Assembly: GCF_019216885.1 (NCBI RefSeq)
Contig: NZ_JAAQRC020000001.1
Coordinates: 4,529,501-4,593,500, forward strand
DNA length: 64,000 bases
Direction of reading: 5' to 3'
Source: Methylobacterium sp. SyP6R
Lineage (GTDB): Bacteria > Pseudomonadota > Alphaproteobacteria > Rhizobiales > Beijerinckiaceae
A program made the position numbers and the translations under genes. This document shows positions 20,805 through 29,722 of the stretch, one piece after another (the first letter of the stretch is position 1; every line of letters begins with the position of its first letter). The notes beneath the pieces were generated by a model. The model did not search any database, was not told where the DNA came from, and saw nothing but the letters and a program-made list of their open reading frames with translations.

Positions 20805-21839
20805 TCAGTAGCCGCACGCCGCCAGCAATTCCTGCCGGCACGCGCTCCTGTCCTGTCGAGAGAAATGAAACAGCCCGAATGTCGCCGTGGGATTGTTGCG
20901 CAGGATGTATGACGCCTTCTCGGGATACAGCTTGGATCTCCATTCCGAGATCGTCACCGTCATGGCATTGCGGGCATCGATCAGATCGAGCAGCAGGGCC
21001 ACCTCGTCCGGCCGCAACGGATCGACCGCGTGATAGGCAGAGAGAAAATCAGCCGCGCACAGCAGCGGTTGCTCGTCTTTCATGAGCTGGAACGACAAGG
21101 CAATCGCGATGTCGTAGATCAACGGCGTCCGGACGATGTCGCCGAAATCGATGATGCCGCTGACGGCGTCGTGGTCGTCGGGATCGAGCAGCACGTTGTG
21201 GAAGTGGAAGTCGTTGTGGACCACCTGCTGCCGGAGCCCGTCGCCGCTGGCCGCGATCTCGCCGAAGCGCCGGATGGCGTCGCGGGCGAGACGGCGCTTC
21301 TCGGGGTCGTCGATGTGGATCGTGCGGTCCTCGATCTCGGCCGCGCGCTTCAGGTCCCAGATGATCGGCCGCCCATCGGCCGGATGCCGGAAATCGCGCA
21401 GCGCCCGCGACAGCCGGGCCAGTCCCCGCCCGAACGCCCGGCGTTGCGCGGGGGAGCGCCGGGCGCGGTGGGCGGGAAAGCCCGACAGGAAGCTCTGGAG
21501 GCGACCGACATGACGGTGGCCGTCCAGGTCGATCGCCACCTCCGTCCGCCCGTCCGGCGCCGCGACGACGACCGGGACCGGCAAGCCGGGATCGGCCGCG
21601 TGGACGTGCTGGAGCGCGCGGTTCTCGAAGGCCAGCACCTCCGGATCGTCGGCCGCGTTCCCGAGCTTGAACACGAAGCCGCGTCCGTCCCGGGCGGCGA
21701 CGTGGGCGGTCAGGTCCCGCTCGCTCGCCAGGGGCTCGACGCGGTCCACCGCGATCCCGAAGGCGGTGGCGACGATTCCCGCGAGGCGGTCCGCATCCGC
21801 CCTTGGCGCCGGCGTCTGGTAGGGAGAGGGGGCGCTCAT
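20805..21839 (-). CDS. Hydroxylysine-kinase-like phosphotransferase (APH fold)
   Basis: 344 residues. The APH/choline-kinase fold is shown by VVHNDFHFHNVLLD (catalytic loop) and IIDFGDIVRTPLIYDIAIAL (metal-binding DFG-like). The closest recognised group is the AGPHD1/hydroxylysine kinase and related amino-alcohol kinases. The start overlaps the stop of the upstream PLP-enzyme gene by 4 bp (ATGA), so the two are coupled. The pairing suggests phosphorylation of a hydroxy-amine followed by removal of phosphate and ammonia. The substrate is not known. The 3' third is somewhat less GC-rich than the 5' part. Confidence 0.85.
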   Translation of the reverse strand: MSAPSPYQTPAPRADADRLAGIVATAFGIAVDRVEPLASERDLTAHVAARDGRGFVFKLGNAADDPEVLAFENRALQHVHAADPGLPVPVVVAAPDGRTEVAIDLDGHRHVGRLQSFLSGFPAHRARRSPAQRRAFGRGLARLSRALRDFRHPADGRPIIWDLKRAAEIEDRTIHIDDPEKRRLARDAIRRFGEIAASGDGLRQQVVHNDFHFHNVLLDPDDHDAVSGIIDFGDIVRTPLIYDIAIALSFQLMKDEQPLLCAADFLSAYHAVDPLRPDEVALLLDLIDARNAMTVTISEWRSKLYPEKASYILRNNPTATFGLFHFSRQDRSACRQELLAACGY

Positions 21840-23164
21840 CGGGCTGCAAGCGCCCGGTCGAGCACCTCGACGAAGGTGTCGGCGTTCTGGCGCGTGAAAA
21901 CGAGCGGCGGGCGGATCTTCAGGATGTTGTAGCCGGGACCGCAGACGCTGATCAGCACGCCGTCCTGGCGCATCCGGTTGACCACGCGGGTGGTCAGGTC
22001 GCGGTCGGGCCTGCGGCTGGCGCGGTCGGTCACGATCTCGACGGCGGAAAAGAGCCCGGCGCCGCGCACGTCGCCCACCGCCTCGTGCCGCTCGCCCACG
22101 CGCCGCAGGCCCGCGAGCAGGTAGGCGCCGACGTCGCGGGCATTCGCCATCAGGCCCTCGCGCTCGATGACCTCGAGCACCGCCAGGGCGGCGGCGCAGG
22201 AGACCGCGTTGCCCGCGAAGGTGTTGAAGTAGCGGGCATTCCGGCCGAACGAATCGACCACGTCGGGGCGGATCACCACGCCGGAGATCGGCTGGCCGTT
22301 GCCCATCGGCTTGCCGAGGGTGACCATGTCCGGCACCACCCCGTGGCGCTGGAAGCCCCACATCGTGTCGCCGGTACGGCCGAAGCCGGGCTGGACCTCG
22401 TCGGCGACGAACAGGCCGCCGGCCTCGTGGATCGCGTCCACGGCGCCCTTCAGGAAGGCGGTCGGCTCGGTCAGGATGCCGTCGCTGGTGAACAGGCTGT
22501 CGACGATCAGCATCGCCGGCTTGAGGCCGTGGCGGTGCAGGTCGGCGATGGCCCCCCGCACCCCGGCCTCGAAGGTGGCGGCGACGTCGCCGTCGGTCCG
22601 GTAGGCGGCGGGGGCCGGCACCCGGCGGACGTGGGAGCCGAGATTGACCGCGTTGCCCAGCGTCGGCGAGTACTCGGAGACCGCCTGGGTCAGGCCGTGA
22701 TAGGCGAAATCCGTGATGATGATGCCGGTGCCGCCGGTATAGGTCCGGGCGATGCGGGTCGCGAGGTCGTTGGCCTCGCTGCCGGTGCAGGCGAACATCA
22801 CGTGGCCGAGCGCGTCGGGAAAGGTCGCGAGCAGCTTCTCGGCGTAGTCGAGGATCAGGCCGTGGAGGTAGCGCGTGTTGGTGGCGAGGATCCCGGCTTG
22901 GCGGCGGATCGCCTCGACGACATGCGGATGGCAATGGCCGAGCGAGGCGACGTTGTTGTAGGCGTCGAGGAAGGCGCGGCCCTCGGTGTCGTAGAGCCAT
23001 ACGCCCTCGCCGCGCTCGAAATGCAGCGGCTCTTCGTACATCAGCCGGTAGGCCGGACCGAGCACCTTGGCGCGGCGCGCGACCAGCGCCTCGTCCTGCG
23101 CCGAGAGCGCAACGCTGCCCGGCACGAAGGCGTTGGGCATGGTCATGTCGACGATCTTGGTCAT
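21836..23164 (-). CDS. Class III PLP enzyme, phospho-lyase or aminotransferase
   Basis: 442 residues, complete fold type I class III protein. The PLP lysine is in TLGKPMGNGQPIS (about residue 283), the PLP-ring Asp in LFVADEVQPGFGRTG, and the N-terminal signature is FLDAYNNVASLGHCHP. The family includes ordinary omega-aminotransferases as well as ethanolamine-phosphate and 5-phosphohydroxylysine phospho-lyases (AGXT2L1/2). Translational coupling to a hydroxylysine-kinase-like gene favours a phospho-lyase (inference). It starts at an ATG after a GGAG-containing site. Confidence 0.85.
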   Translation of the reverse strand: MTKIVDMTMPNAFVPGSVALSAQDEALVARRAKVLGPAYRLMYEEPLHFERGEGVWLYDTEGRAFLDAYNNVASLGHCHPHVVEAIRRQAGILATNTRYLHGLILDYAEKLLATFPDALGHVMFACTGSEANDLATRIARTYTGGTGIIITDFAYHGLTQAVSEYSPTLGNAVNLGSHVRRVPAPAAYRTDGDVAATFEAGVRGAIADLHRHGLKPAMLIVDSLFTSDGILTEPTAFLKGAVDAIHEAGGLFVADEVQPGFGRTGDTMWGFQRHGVVPDMVTLGKPMGNGQPISGVVIRPDVVDSFGRNARYFNTFAGNAVSCAAALAVLEVIEREGLMANARDVGAYLLAGLRRVGERHEAVGDVRGAGLFSAVEIVTDRASRRPDRDLTTRVVNRMRQDGVLISVCGPGYNILKIRPPLVFTRQNADTFVEVLDRALAAR

Positions 23165-23250
23165 GGGAGAACTCCAGGACGGGAGGGCGTGGGGTACGCG
23201 CTGGTTTTCGGGGCGACGGCCGAGAGCAAGAACCCTCGCCCCCTCTGCGG

Positions 23251-23503
23251 CAGGGCTGTCCGGGGAAAGACGAGGCGCAGGAAATCCCCTCTCCCCGCGG
23301 GCGGGGAGAGGCTTTCGTCCCCCTTGTCGGAGGCGAAAGCCGGAGCGAGGGTGAGGAGGTGTTTCCGGAGAAGCCTCACTCGTCGAGCCCCCTCACCCTC
23401 GCCTTCGGGCTTGCCGTGCCCCCTGAACGGCGGCACGGCCCTCTCCCCGCCCGCGGGGAAAGGGGAAACCCGCGCTTTTTCCTTTCGCCGGACAGCCTTG
23501 CCG
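23251..23503. repeat. Inverted-repeat element, family E copy 2 (long form)
   Basis: The left end CAGGGCTGTCCGGGGAAAG and the following 35 bases are nearly identical to the copy at 16221; the right end is CGCCGGACAGCCTTGCCGC. Inside are a CTCCCCGCGGGCGGGGAGAG palindrome and a second inverted CTCTCCCCGCCCGCGGGGA segment. With the family D element at 23569 it fills the gap 23165-23693, where I see no gene. Confidence 0.7.
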
Positions 23504-23568
23504 CGGAGGGGGAGGGTTGTTGCGCGGCAGCCATCGCTCCCGCACCATCGGCTTCGTCGGCAGGTGGT

Positions 23569-23674
23569 CTAAGCAGATTTCGCAAAAGTGGCCGCCGGTT
23601 TTGCGGAAAAAATCTGCGATAAACCAAGGATCTAAGCGGACGAAGCGTTGGCCTGCCAACGCAAGTCTGCTTAG
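23569..23674. repeat. Repeat element, family D copy 1 (106 bp)
   Basis: Termini CTAAGCAGA and TCTGCTTAG are inverted. The interior has GCAGATTT...AATCTGC and GTTGGC-CT-GCCAAC hairpins. It is almost base-for-base identical to 36159-36264, which has the same length. Confidence 0.85.
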
Positions 23675-23693
23675 GCGAGGCTCGTAAGGTCGT

Positions 23694-24362
23694 TCAGAGC
23701 CCAAGCAGCCCCGGCAAACCACCGAGATCCTTGATCTGGTGGGTGGCGTAGCCGCTGCACAGCGGCTCGTGATTGCGGTCGACGTGGACGCGGGCACCGA
23801 AATCCATGTCGGCGGCGGTCATCAGGTCGTAGCGGAACGACGAGGAGACGTGCATCACCTCCTCCGCCTTGGCGCCGAGCTTGTCGAGCATGTATTCGAA
23901 GCCCTGCATGTGAGGCTTGTAGGCGCCGGTCTCCTCGGCGGTGATGACGGCGTGGAACGGGGCCTTCAGGCTCCTGATGCCGGCCGGGATCAGATCGATC
24001 ATCGAGTTGGTGAGGCCGACGATCGGGAATTCCTTGGCGACGCGCATCAACGGCTCGACCACGTCCGGATGCGGACCCCAGCTCGGGATCGCGGCGTAGA
24101 TCGTCTCGGCGTCGCTGTCACGGTATTCCACGCCGTTGCGCTTGCAGGTGCGGATAAGGGCGTTGGCGACCACGTCCTTGTACGGCTTGAAGTCGTGGAG
24201 CACTTCGTCGAGCCGGTAGTTCGAGAAATCCCTGACGAAGCGGCCCATCGCCTCGGGCCGGACGCGATCGGCGTAGAGTCCCCGCGCCGCCGGGGCCATC
24301 TCGAAGTAAATCAACGTGCCGTAGCAATCGAAGGTGATGAACTTCGGCTTGAATGAGGTCAT
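23694..24362 (-). CDS. HAD-superfamily hydrolase, haloacid dehalogenase type II-like
   Basis: 222 residues. Motif I is ITFDCYGTL with nucleophile Asp12, motif II is VGLTNS, motif III Lys is in GAYKPHMQGF, and motif IV is VSSSFRYDLMTAADM. The arrangement is that of type II haloacid dehalogenases, although many such proteins are phosphatases or have unknown substrates. It lies upstream of the PLP enzyme and kinase genes on the same strand but with a 529-bp repeat-filled gap, so it may be a separate transcript. In this setting a role in the same catabolic route is possible but unproven. Confidence 0.85.
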   Translation of the reverse strand: MTSFKPKFITFDCYGTLIYFEMAPAARGLYADRVRPEAMGRFVRDFSNYRLDEVLHDFKPYKDVVANALIRTCKRNGVEYRDSDAETIYAAIPSWGPHPDVVEPLMRVAKEFPIVGLTNSMIDLIPAGIRSLKAPFHAVITAEETGAYKPHMQGFEYMLDKLGAKAEEVMHVSSSFRYDLMTAADMDFGARVHVDRNHEPLCSGYATHQIKDLGGLPGLLGL

Positions 24363-24559
24363 CGGATTGGTCCTGAAACAGCGATGAGGCGATGCAGCGC
24401 ATCAACTGATTTTCAGGATAAGGATCGGGGCGAATACTCGTGCGCTCTTTTCGCGCGCATCGCGGCATGCCGCTGCCGTCGCGCCCCCCGCCGGCGGCAG
24501 GTTCTATCACCCCTCGCCGCCGGCCCCGCCCGAGGACCGTCGCTCCCGAGGAGCCAGGG

Positions 24560-26041
24560 TCAGAGCTGCGGATCCTCCGCCGCCTCCAGCCGCCCGGACG
24601 CGATCGCATCCAGGAACAGCCGGTGATCCTCCGCATTCCGCTCGCCGTAGTCCCGCGCCCAGTCCGCGAGGGCCTCGCGGAAATCGGCGTGGCGGTCGCG
24701 GCCGCAATAGCCGGCGATGGCCGCAGCATCGCCGGTGCGGGCATGCGCCCGGGCCAGCAGCGCACCGTAAGCCCAGGAGAAGTAGACGAGCGGCTGCCCG
24801 CGCATGCAGGTGAGCGGGATCTCGCCCTTCATGTTCTTCATCTGGCGGACGTAGAACGGGCGATCGTCGATCGTGGTCCAGCCGAGCAGCGGGTCGCCGA
24901 CCGCCTGGAGGAGGCGCTGGCCGTAGATCACCCGCTCGCCTTCGTGCGAGGCGTAGGGTTCGGGCATGCCGGAGACGTACGGCGCGTGGGCGGGGCGAAC
25001 CGCCTCCTTGACCTGCAGGAAGAGGACGTCCTGATCCGAGTTGCCGCACAGCAGGGCGACGTAGGCCCGGGTGCCGACGCTGCCGACGCCGACCACCCGG
25101 TGGGCGACGTCGACGACGTGGTAGCGGCTCAGCATGAACCGGCGCTCCCGCGGCAGGGTCTCGGCGTAGTGCTCGAGCCCGGCCGTCACCGCCTCGCGGG
25201 TCTCGTCGTCGACCCAGGTCAGGATCGGCGGGTCGTGGCGCAAGCGCCAGCCGCCATCGACCCGCCGCTCGCCGACCCGGGCGAGCAGGCTCTTGTTGTG
25301 GCGCTTGCGCGCCTTCTCGACCGCGCGCTGCACCACCGCGTGCGATTCGTCGTCGATCGTGATGCCGCTGAAATCCAGATCCTCGGCCCGCGCCGCCCGG
25401 TGCCAGACGTCGAGGGGCCCTTGTGGCGCCAGCTCGGTCATGGTGTGCTGGTAGCCGTAGGCCGCCGCGGTCACCGCCTCGCGCCGCTCGGACCCCGGCA
25501 CGTCGAGGTCGCGGGCGGCGACCTCGATGCTGGCGCAGAGCCGCTTCAGGTCCCATTCCCACGGGCCGATCGTGACCTCGTCGAAATCGTTGAGGTCGAG
25601 CACGATGTCGCGCTGGGGCGTGCCGAACAGGCCGAAATTCGAGAGATGGGCGTCGCCGTTCATCACCACGTCGATGCCGCTCGTCGGGGTGCGGGCGAGA
25701 TCCCAGGCCATCACGGTCGCGGCCCCCCGCAGGAAGGCGAAGGGCGAACTCGCCATCCGGGCGACCCGCAGGGGGATCAGCCGCTCCTGGCGCCCGCGTT
25801 GAGCCTCCTCGATCAGCCGCACCGGGTCGGGCCTGTCCCTGGGGAGGGGCACCGGGCCGTGGCCGTCATGCGGGACCTTGGCGCGCAGCGCCTTGCCGGC
25901 GGCGCGGCGCTTCTCCCACGGCTCGCCGGGCGTGCGCAGGTCGATATGCGGGAAATCGGCCAGCGGCTCCAGCACGATGTCCTCGGCCGGCACGTCGTCG
26001 GAACCGGCCTCGTGACGTGTATCGGGAGTGGGTCTATCCAT
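24560..26041 (-). CDS. DUF2252 family protein
   Basis: 493 residues with the DUF2252 signatures VVMNGDAHLSNFG, LDLNDFDEVTIGPWEWDLKR and RQMKNMKGEIPL. The fold of such proteins resembles aminoglycoside phosphotransferase/kinase-like folds (the DAHLxN and DFDE motifs look like a catalytic loop and a metal site). The biochemical function is not established. There is no signal peptide. A GGAAC-N16-GGTT sequence 46-70 bp upstream is a near match to the EcfG stress promoter. The gap to the HAD gene (197 bp) contains nothing I recognise. Confidence 0.85.
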   Translation of the reverse strand: MDRPTPDTRHEAGSDDVPAEDIVLEPLADFPHIDLRTPGEPWEKRRAAGKALRAKVPHDGHGPVPLPRDRPDPVRLIEEAQRGRQERLIPLRVARMASSPFAFLRGAATVMAWDLARTPTSGIDVVMNGDAHLSNFGLFGTPQRDIVLDLNDFDEVTIGPWEWDLKRLCASIEVAARDLDVPGSERREAVTAAAYGYQHTMTELAPQGPLDVWHRAARAEDLDFSGITIDDESHAVVQRAVEKARKRHNKSLLARVGERRVDGGWRLRHDPPILTWVDDETREAVTAGLEHYAETLPRERRFMLSRYHVVDVAHRVVGVGSVGTRAYVALLCGNSDQDVLFLQVKEAVRPAHAPYVSGMPEPYASHEGERVIYGQRLLQAVGDPLLGWTTIDDRPFYVRQMKNMKGEIPLTCMRGQPLVYFSWAYGALLARAHARTGDAAAIAGYCGRDRHADFREALADWARDYGERNAEDHRLFLDAIASGRLEAAEDPQL

Positions 26042-26086
26042 GGGGCGCGGCTCGTCGGCGGACCCGATCCGGGCATGACACTCGAA

Positions 26087-26111
26087 AACCTTGGCCGTGG
26101 GCGATCGTTCC
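26087..26111 (-). promoter_or_regulatory. Candidate EcfG-type promoter for the DUF2252 gene
   Basis: On the minus strand GGAAC (-35, 26107-26111) and GGTT (-10, 26087-26090) are 16 bases apart. The known EcfG consensus is GGAAC-N16/17-cGTT, so there is one mismatch, in the least conserved -10 position. Confidence 0.4.
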
Positions 26112-26146
26112 GGACGCCGGATGAAAAGCCGGCGCCGGACGTGTCG

Positions 26147-29100
26147 TCAGCCTTGATGGTCGCGGGCCTCCTGGATCCGCTGCAGGAGCTCGGCCGCCGT
26201 CTCGCCGCGCCGGTCCGGATCGTCGCAAGCGCGGCGCAGGATCAGCCGCCCCTCCCGGGCGGTCAGGTCGTCGCCGAGCGGCATCGCGGCCGGCGCGCAG
26301 CCGGGCCGGAAATCGACCGCCAGCCCCTGCGGCCCGCCGGTCAGCCGGGCGATGCCGAGTGCCAGGCAGGCGACGCGTAGGTGGCCGAGGGTGAACAGGG
26401 CCTGCACGCCGGTCGGCAGCGGCCCGAACCGGTCCTCGACCTCGCCGCGCAAGGACTCGACCTCCTCCGCCGAGCCGAGGCGCAGGAGGCGGGTATGGAG
26501 GCTCAGCCGCAGTTCCGGCTCCGGCACGTAATCCTCCGGCACGTCGCCGGCGAGGCCGAGGCGGATGTCCGGAGCCCAATCCTCCGCAGGCTCGCCCTTG
26601 GCGGCGCGAAGCGCCAGCTGGAGCAGGTGCTGGTAGAGGCCGAGGCCGATCAGCTTGACGTGGCCGGCCTGATTCTCGCCGACGAGATCTCCGGCGCCGC
26701 GCAGATCGAGGTCGCGGGCGCTGATGGCGAAACCCGCGCCGAGACGGTCGAGAGCCTCCAGCGTGCGCAGGCGCTTCTCGGCCGCCGGAGGCAGCTCGCG
26801 GTCGGGCCGGGTCAGCAGGTAGGTCACGCCCCGGCGCTGGCCGCGCCCCACCCGGCCGCGAAGCTGGTGCAGCTGCGCCAGGCCGAAGCGCTCGGCGTCG
26901 ACGACCAGCATGGTATTGGCCCGCGGCACGTCGAGCCCGCTTTCGATGATCGAGGTGGCGAGCAGCACGTCGCCCTCGCCATCGGCGAAGCGCACCATGA
27001 TCTCGTCGAGTTCGGCCGGCTTCATCTCGCCATGGGCGACGACGGTCGCGAGTTCCGGCACCAGCCGCTTCAGGCGCTCGGCCACCGGGCCGATCTCCTC
27101 GATGCGCGGGCAGACGACGAAGCTCTGGCCGCCGCGGCCCTTCTCGCGCATCAGGGCCGCGCGCAGGGTGTCGTCGTGCAGCGGCGTCAGCAGGGTGCGG
27201 ATCGGCTGGCGCACCGCCGGCGGCGTCGCGATGACGCTGAGCGACTTGAGACCCACCAGGGCCGATTGCAGGGTGCGGGGGATCGGCGTCGCGGTGAGCG
27301 TCAGGACGTGGGCGTCGCCCGCCATGGTGCGCAGGCGCTCCTTCAGGGCGGCGCCGAAGCGCTGCTCCTCGTCGATCACCACGAGGCCGAGATCCGCGAA
27401 CGCGACGCCGCGGCCGGCGAGCGCATGGGTGCCGACGACGAGGCGGATCGAGCCGTCGGCGAGTCCCTGGCGCACGCGCTTGGCCTCGGCCGGGCCTGCG
27501 AGCCGCGAGAGCTGCGCCACCCCGATCCCGAAGCGGGCAAAGCGCCGCTCGAAGGTGCGCAGGTGCTGGCGTACCAGCACCGTCGTCGGTGCCACCACGG
27601 CGACCTGCTTGCCGGCAAGGAGTGCCGCGGCGGCGGCGCGCAAGGCCACTTCGGTCTTGCCGAAACCGACATCGCCGCAGACCAGCCGGTCCATCGGCTG
27701 CGTGCCCGCGAGATCGGCGAGCGCGCCGTCGACGGCCTTCGCCTGATCGGGGGTGAGGGGGAAGCCGAAGCCGGCGCCGAACCGCTCCATCTCGCGCTCC
27801 GGCGGCACCAGGGCGGGGGCCTTGGCCTGGCGGCGTTCCTCCGCCGCCGCCAGCATGGCGCGGGCGGCCCGCGCCAGGCCGGCTTCGGTGGTGAGCCGGC
27901 GCTTCGCCCAGGTGCCGCCCTCGAGGGTGTCGAGGGTGACGGCGTCTTCCTCCGAGCCGTAGCGCCAGATCCGGTCGGCCTGGGCCATCGGCACCATCAG
28001 GATCGCTTCGTGGGCGAAGCGCAGGCGCAGGGCCTCGGTGCTGCCGCCGTCGCCGGTGGCGATGCGCTCCAAGCCCTCGAAGACGCAGAGGCCGTGGTCG
28101 CGGTCCACCGCCACGTCGCCGACGCGCAGATCGACCTCGCCCATCGGCAGGATCACCGGCTGGCCGGCGCTCGGGCGGGCCGAGGTGCCGCCATACACGT
28201 CGGGCGCGGCGATCACCGTGATGCCGAGATCCGGCACCCGGAATCCCGCATCGAGGGGAGCGGGCATGGCCAGGATCTCGCCCGCCTTGGCGGCGACCGC
28301 CTCCGACCAGTCGGCGACCGGGCGCACGCTGCGCTCCGCCGTCCGCGCGGCCTGGCGCGACAGGCGCTTGAGCCCGGCAGGATCGCCGCCGAGCACCACC
28401 CGATCGCCGGCCTTCAGGCGCTCGCGCAGGTAGGCCGAGAAGGCTGCACCCGGCCGGCGCTCGCGCTGGAAGGCCGGGACCGCGACCGATTCCGCGTCGG
28501 CATCGCTCGCGACAGCGATCTCGCGGGCCTCCCGCACGTCTTGCCACTCGGCGGGCGTGAGGTAGAGCGGCACCGCCTGCCCACGTGTCGCCACTTCCGG
28601 CCGACGCCCCTCGGCGATCTGTTCGAAGAAGGCCTCGGCGCGGGCCTCCGCCCCGGCCTCGACCACCAGGCGGGCCTCCGGCACGTAATCGAGCACGGTC
28701 GTGAGCCGGCCGTAGAGGGTCGGGAGCTGGTGCTCCTGTCCGGTGAACGGCCGCAGGCGCAAAGGCGAATCCGGCGCCAGGACGATCTCGGTCGCCGGAT
28801 CGACCACCAGGGTCTCGACCTCGACGAGGGAGCGCTGCGACACCGGATCGTAGGTGCGGATCGCCACGACCTTTCCGCCCGCATGCTCGATGCGGCAGGG
28901 GCGGGGGGCGGCGGCCGGGAAGACGTCGATGGTCCGGCCGCGGAGCGCGACCTCACCGGGCTCGTCGACCCGGTCGTCCAAGATGTAGCCGAGGCGCTGC
29001 ATCTCCGCCGTGAGGCGGCCGGCGTCAAGAGCGTCGCCGGCCCGGATCTCGACCCGGGCCTCGGCCCAGGTCTCCGGCGGCGGCACGCGCTGGATCAGCG

Positions 29101-29440
29101 CCGGGGCGGTGGTGAGCAGGATGTCGGGCAGGTGGTCTGCGTCGGTGAGCCAGCGCAGCACCCCGGCCCGGGCGCCCATCGTGCCGCGGGAAGGCGAGGC
29201 GCGGTCGAAGGGCAGGCAATCCCATTCCGGATAGATCGCGACGCCGATCCCCGGGCCCAGGCCGCGCAGCAGCGCGGCGATCTCCTCCAGCCGGCGGGTG
29301 TCGCGGGCGACGTGGACGAGGGGCCGGCCCCGTTCGCGCAAGGAGAGCAGCGCCACCGCGAGGGCGCCCGGCGGCACCAGCGGCGCTACGGACTCCTCGA
29401 CTGCCGCCGTCGCGCGCTGCCTTGCCTTGCGCTTTGCCAT
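26147..29440 (-). CDS. Mfd-family DNA translocase (TRCF or paralogue)
   Basis: 1097 residues. The UvrB-like N-terminal part has PEWDCLPFDRASPSRGTMG. It is followed by a CarD-like RNA-polymerase-interacting domain (about 460-540, GDVAVDRDHGLCVFEGL), an SF2 translocase with Walker A GDVGFGKTEVAL (about 587) and DEEQRFG (about 685), the TRG region IIESGLDVPRANT, and a TRCF C-terminal domain. Mfd removes stalled RNA polymerase and recruits UvrA. The polymerase-interaction region differs noticeably from typical alphaproteobacterial Mfd, so this may be a second paralogue. Start MAKRKARQR at 29440 has a GGAGCGGGGG site. Confidence 0.85.
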   Translation of the reverse strand: MAKRKARQRATAAVEESVAPLVPPGALAVALLSLRERGRPLVHVARDTRRLEEIAALLRGLGPGIGVAIYPEWDCLPFDRASPSRGTMGARAGVLRWLTDADHLPDILLTTAPALIQRVPPPETWAEARVEIRAGDALDAGRLTAEMQRLGYILDDRVDEPGEVALRGRTIDVFPAAAPRPCRIEHAGGKVVAIRTYDPVSQRSLVEVETLVVDPATEIVLAPDSPLRLRPFTGQEHQLPTLYGRLTTVLDYVPEARLVVEAGAEARAEAFFEQIAEGRRPEVATRGQAVPLYLTPAEWQDVREAREIAVASDADAESVAVPAFQRERRPGAAFSAYLRERLKAGDRVVLGGDPAGLKRLSRQAARTAERSVRPVADWSEAVAAKAGEILAMPAPLDAGFRVPDLGITVIAAPDVYGGTSARPSAGQPVILPMGEVDLRVGDVAVDRDHGLCVFEGLERIATGDGGSTEALRLRFAHEAILMVPMAQADRIWRYGSEEDAVTLDTLEGGTWAKRRLTTEAGLARAARAMLAAAEERRQAKAPALVPPEREMERFGAGFGFPLTPDQAKAVDGALADLAGTQPMDRLVCGDVGFGKTEVALRAAAAALLAGKQVAVVAPTTVLVRQHLRTFERRFARFGIGVAQLSRLAGPAEAKRVRQGLADGSIRLVVGTHALAGRGVAFADLGLVVIDEEQRFGAALKERLRTMAGDAHVLTLTATPIPRTLQSALVGLKSLSVIATPPAVRQPIRTLLTPLHDDTLRAALMREKGRGGQSFVVCPRIEEIGPVAERLKRLVPELATVVAHGEMKPAELDEIMVRFADGEGDVLLATSIIESGLDVPRANTMLVVDAERFGLAQLHQLRGRVGRGQRRGVTYLLTRPDRELPPAAEKRLRTLEALDRLGAGFAISARDLDLRGAGDLVGENQAGHVKLIGLGLYQHLLQLALRAAKGEPAEDWAPDIRLGLAGDVPEDYVPEPELRLSLHTRLLRLGSAEEVESLRGEVEDRFGPLPTGVQALFTLGHLRVACLALGIARLTGGPQGLAVDFRPGCAPAAMPLGDDLTAREGRLILRRACDDPDRRGETAAELLQRIQEARDHQG

Positions 29441-29579
29441 CGGCCCCCGCTCCCATTCTCTGGACCGGGAAACGCCCAGCGGCTGCGCTGGGTCCAGGCG
29501 ATGGCTGTCGCATGCACAGGAATGCGGTGGGGGAGTGCGGGGCGCCCTCACTCCACGAAGGGGACCGGGCCCGTATCGG

Positions 29580-29623
29580 AAAAAAGAAAAAGCGCGGGTT
29601 CTCCCGGAGGAGAGGCCCGCGCT
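29580..29623 (-). terminator. Strong intrinsic terminator, minus strand
   Basis: Arms AGCGCGGG (29591-29598) and CCCGCGCT (29616-29623), with an inner CTCC/GGAG pairing. On the minus strand they are followed by TTTTTCTTTTTT. It ends a transcript coming from 29.7-30.4 kb, about 100 bp after the 31-residue gene, and is distinct from the mfd-like gene further downstream. Confidence 0.8.
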
Positions 29624-29722
29624 CGACCGTCGAAGGATGTCGTCCCGATCGGCCTCGTCACAACCGGTGGCATCGAAGCGGCCGGGACGTCCCTGCCGGC
29701 GACAACGCTCGGACCGGCTGGA

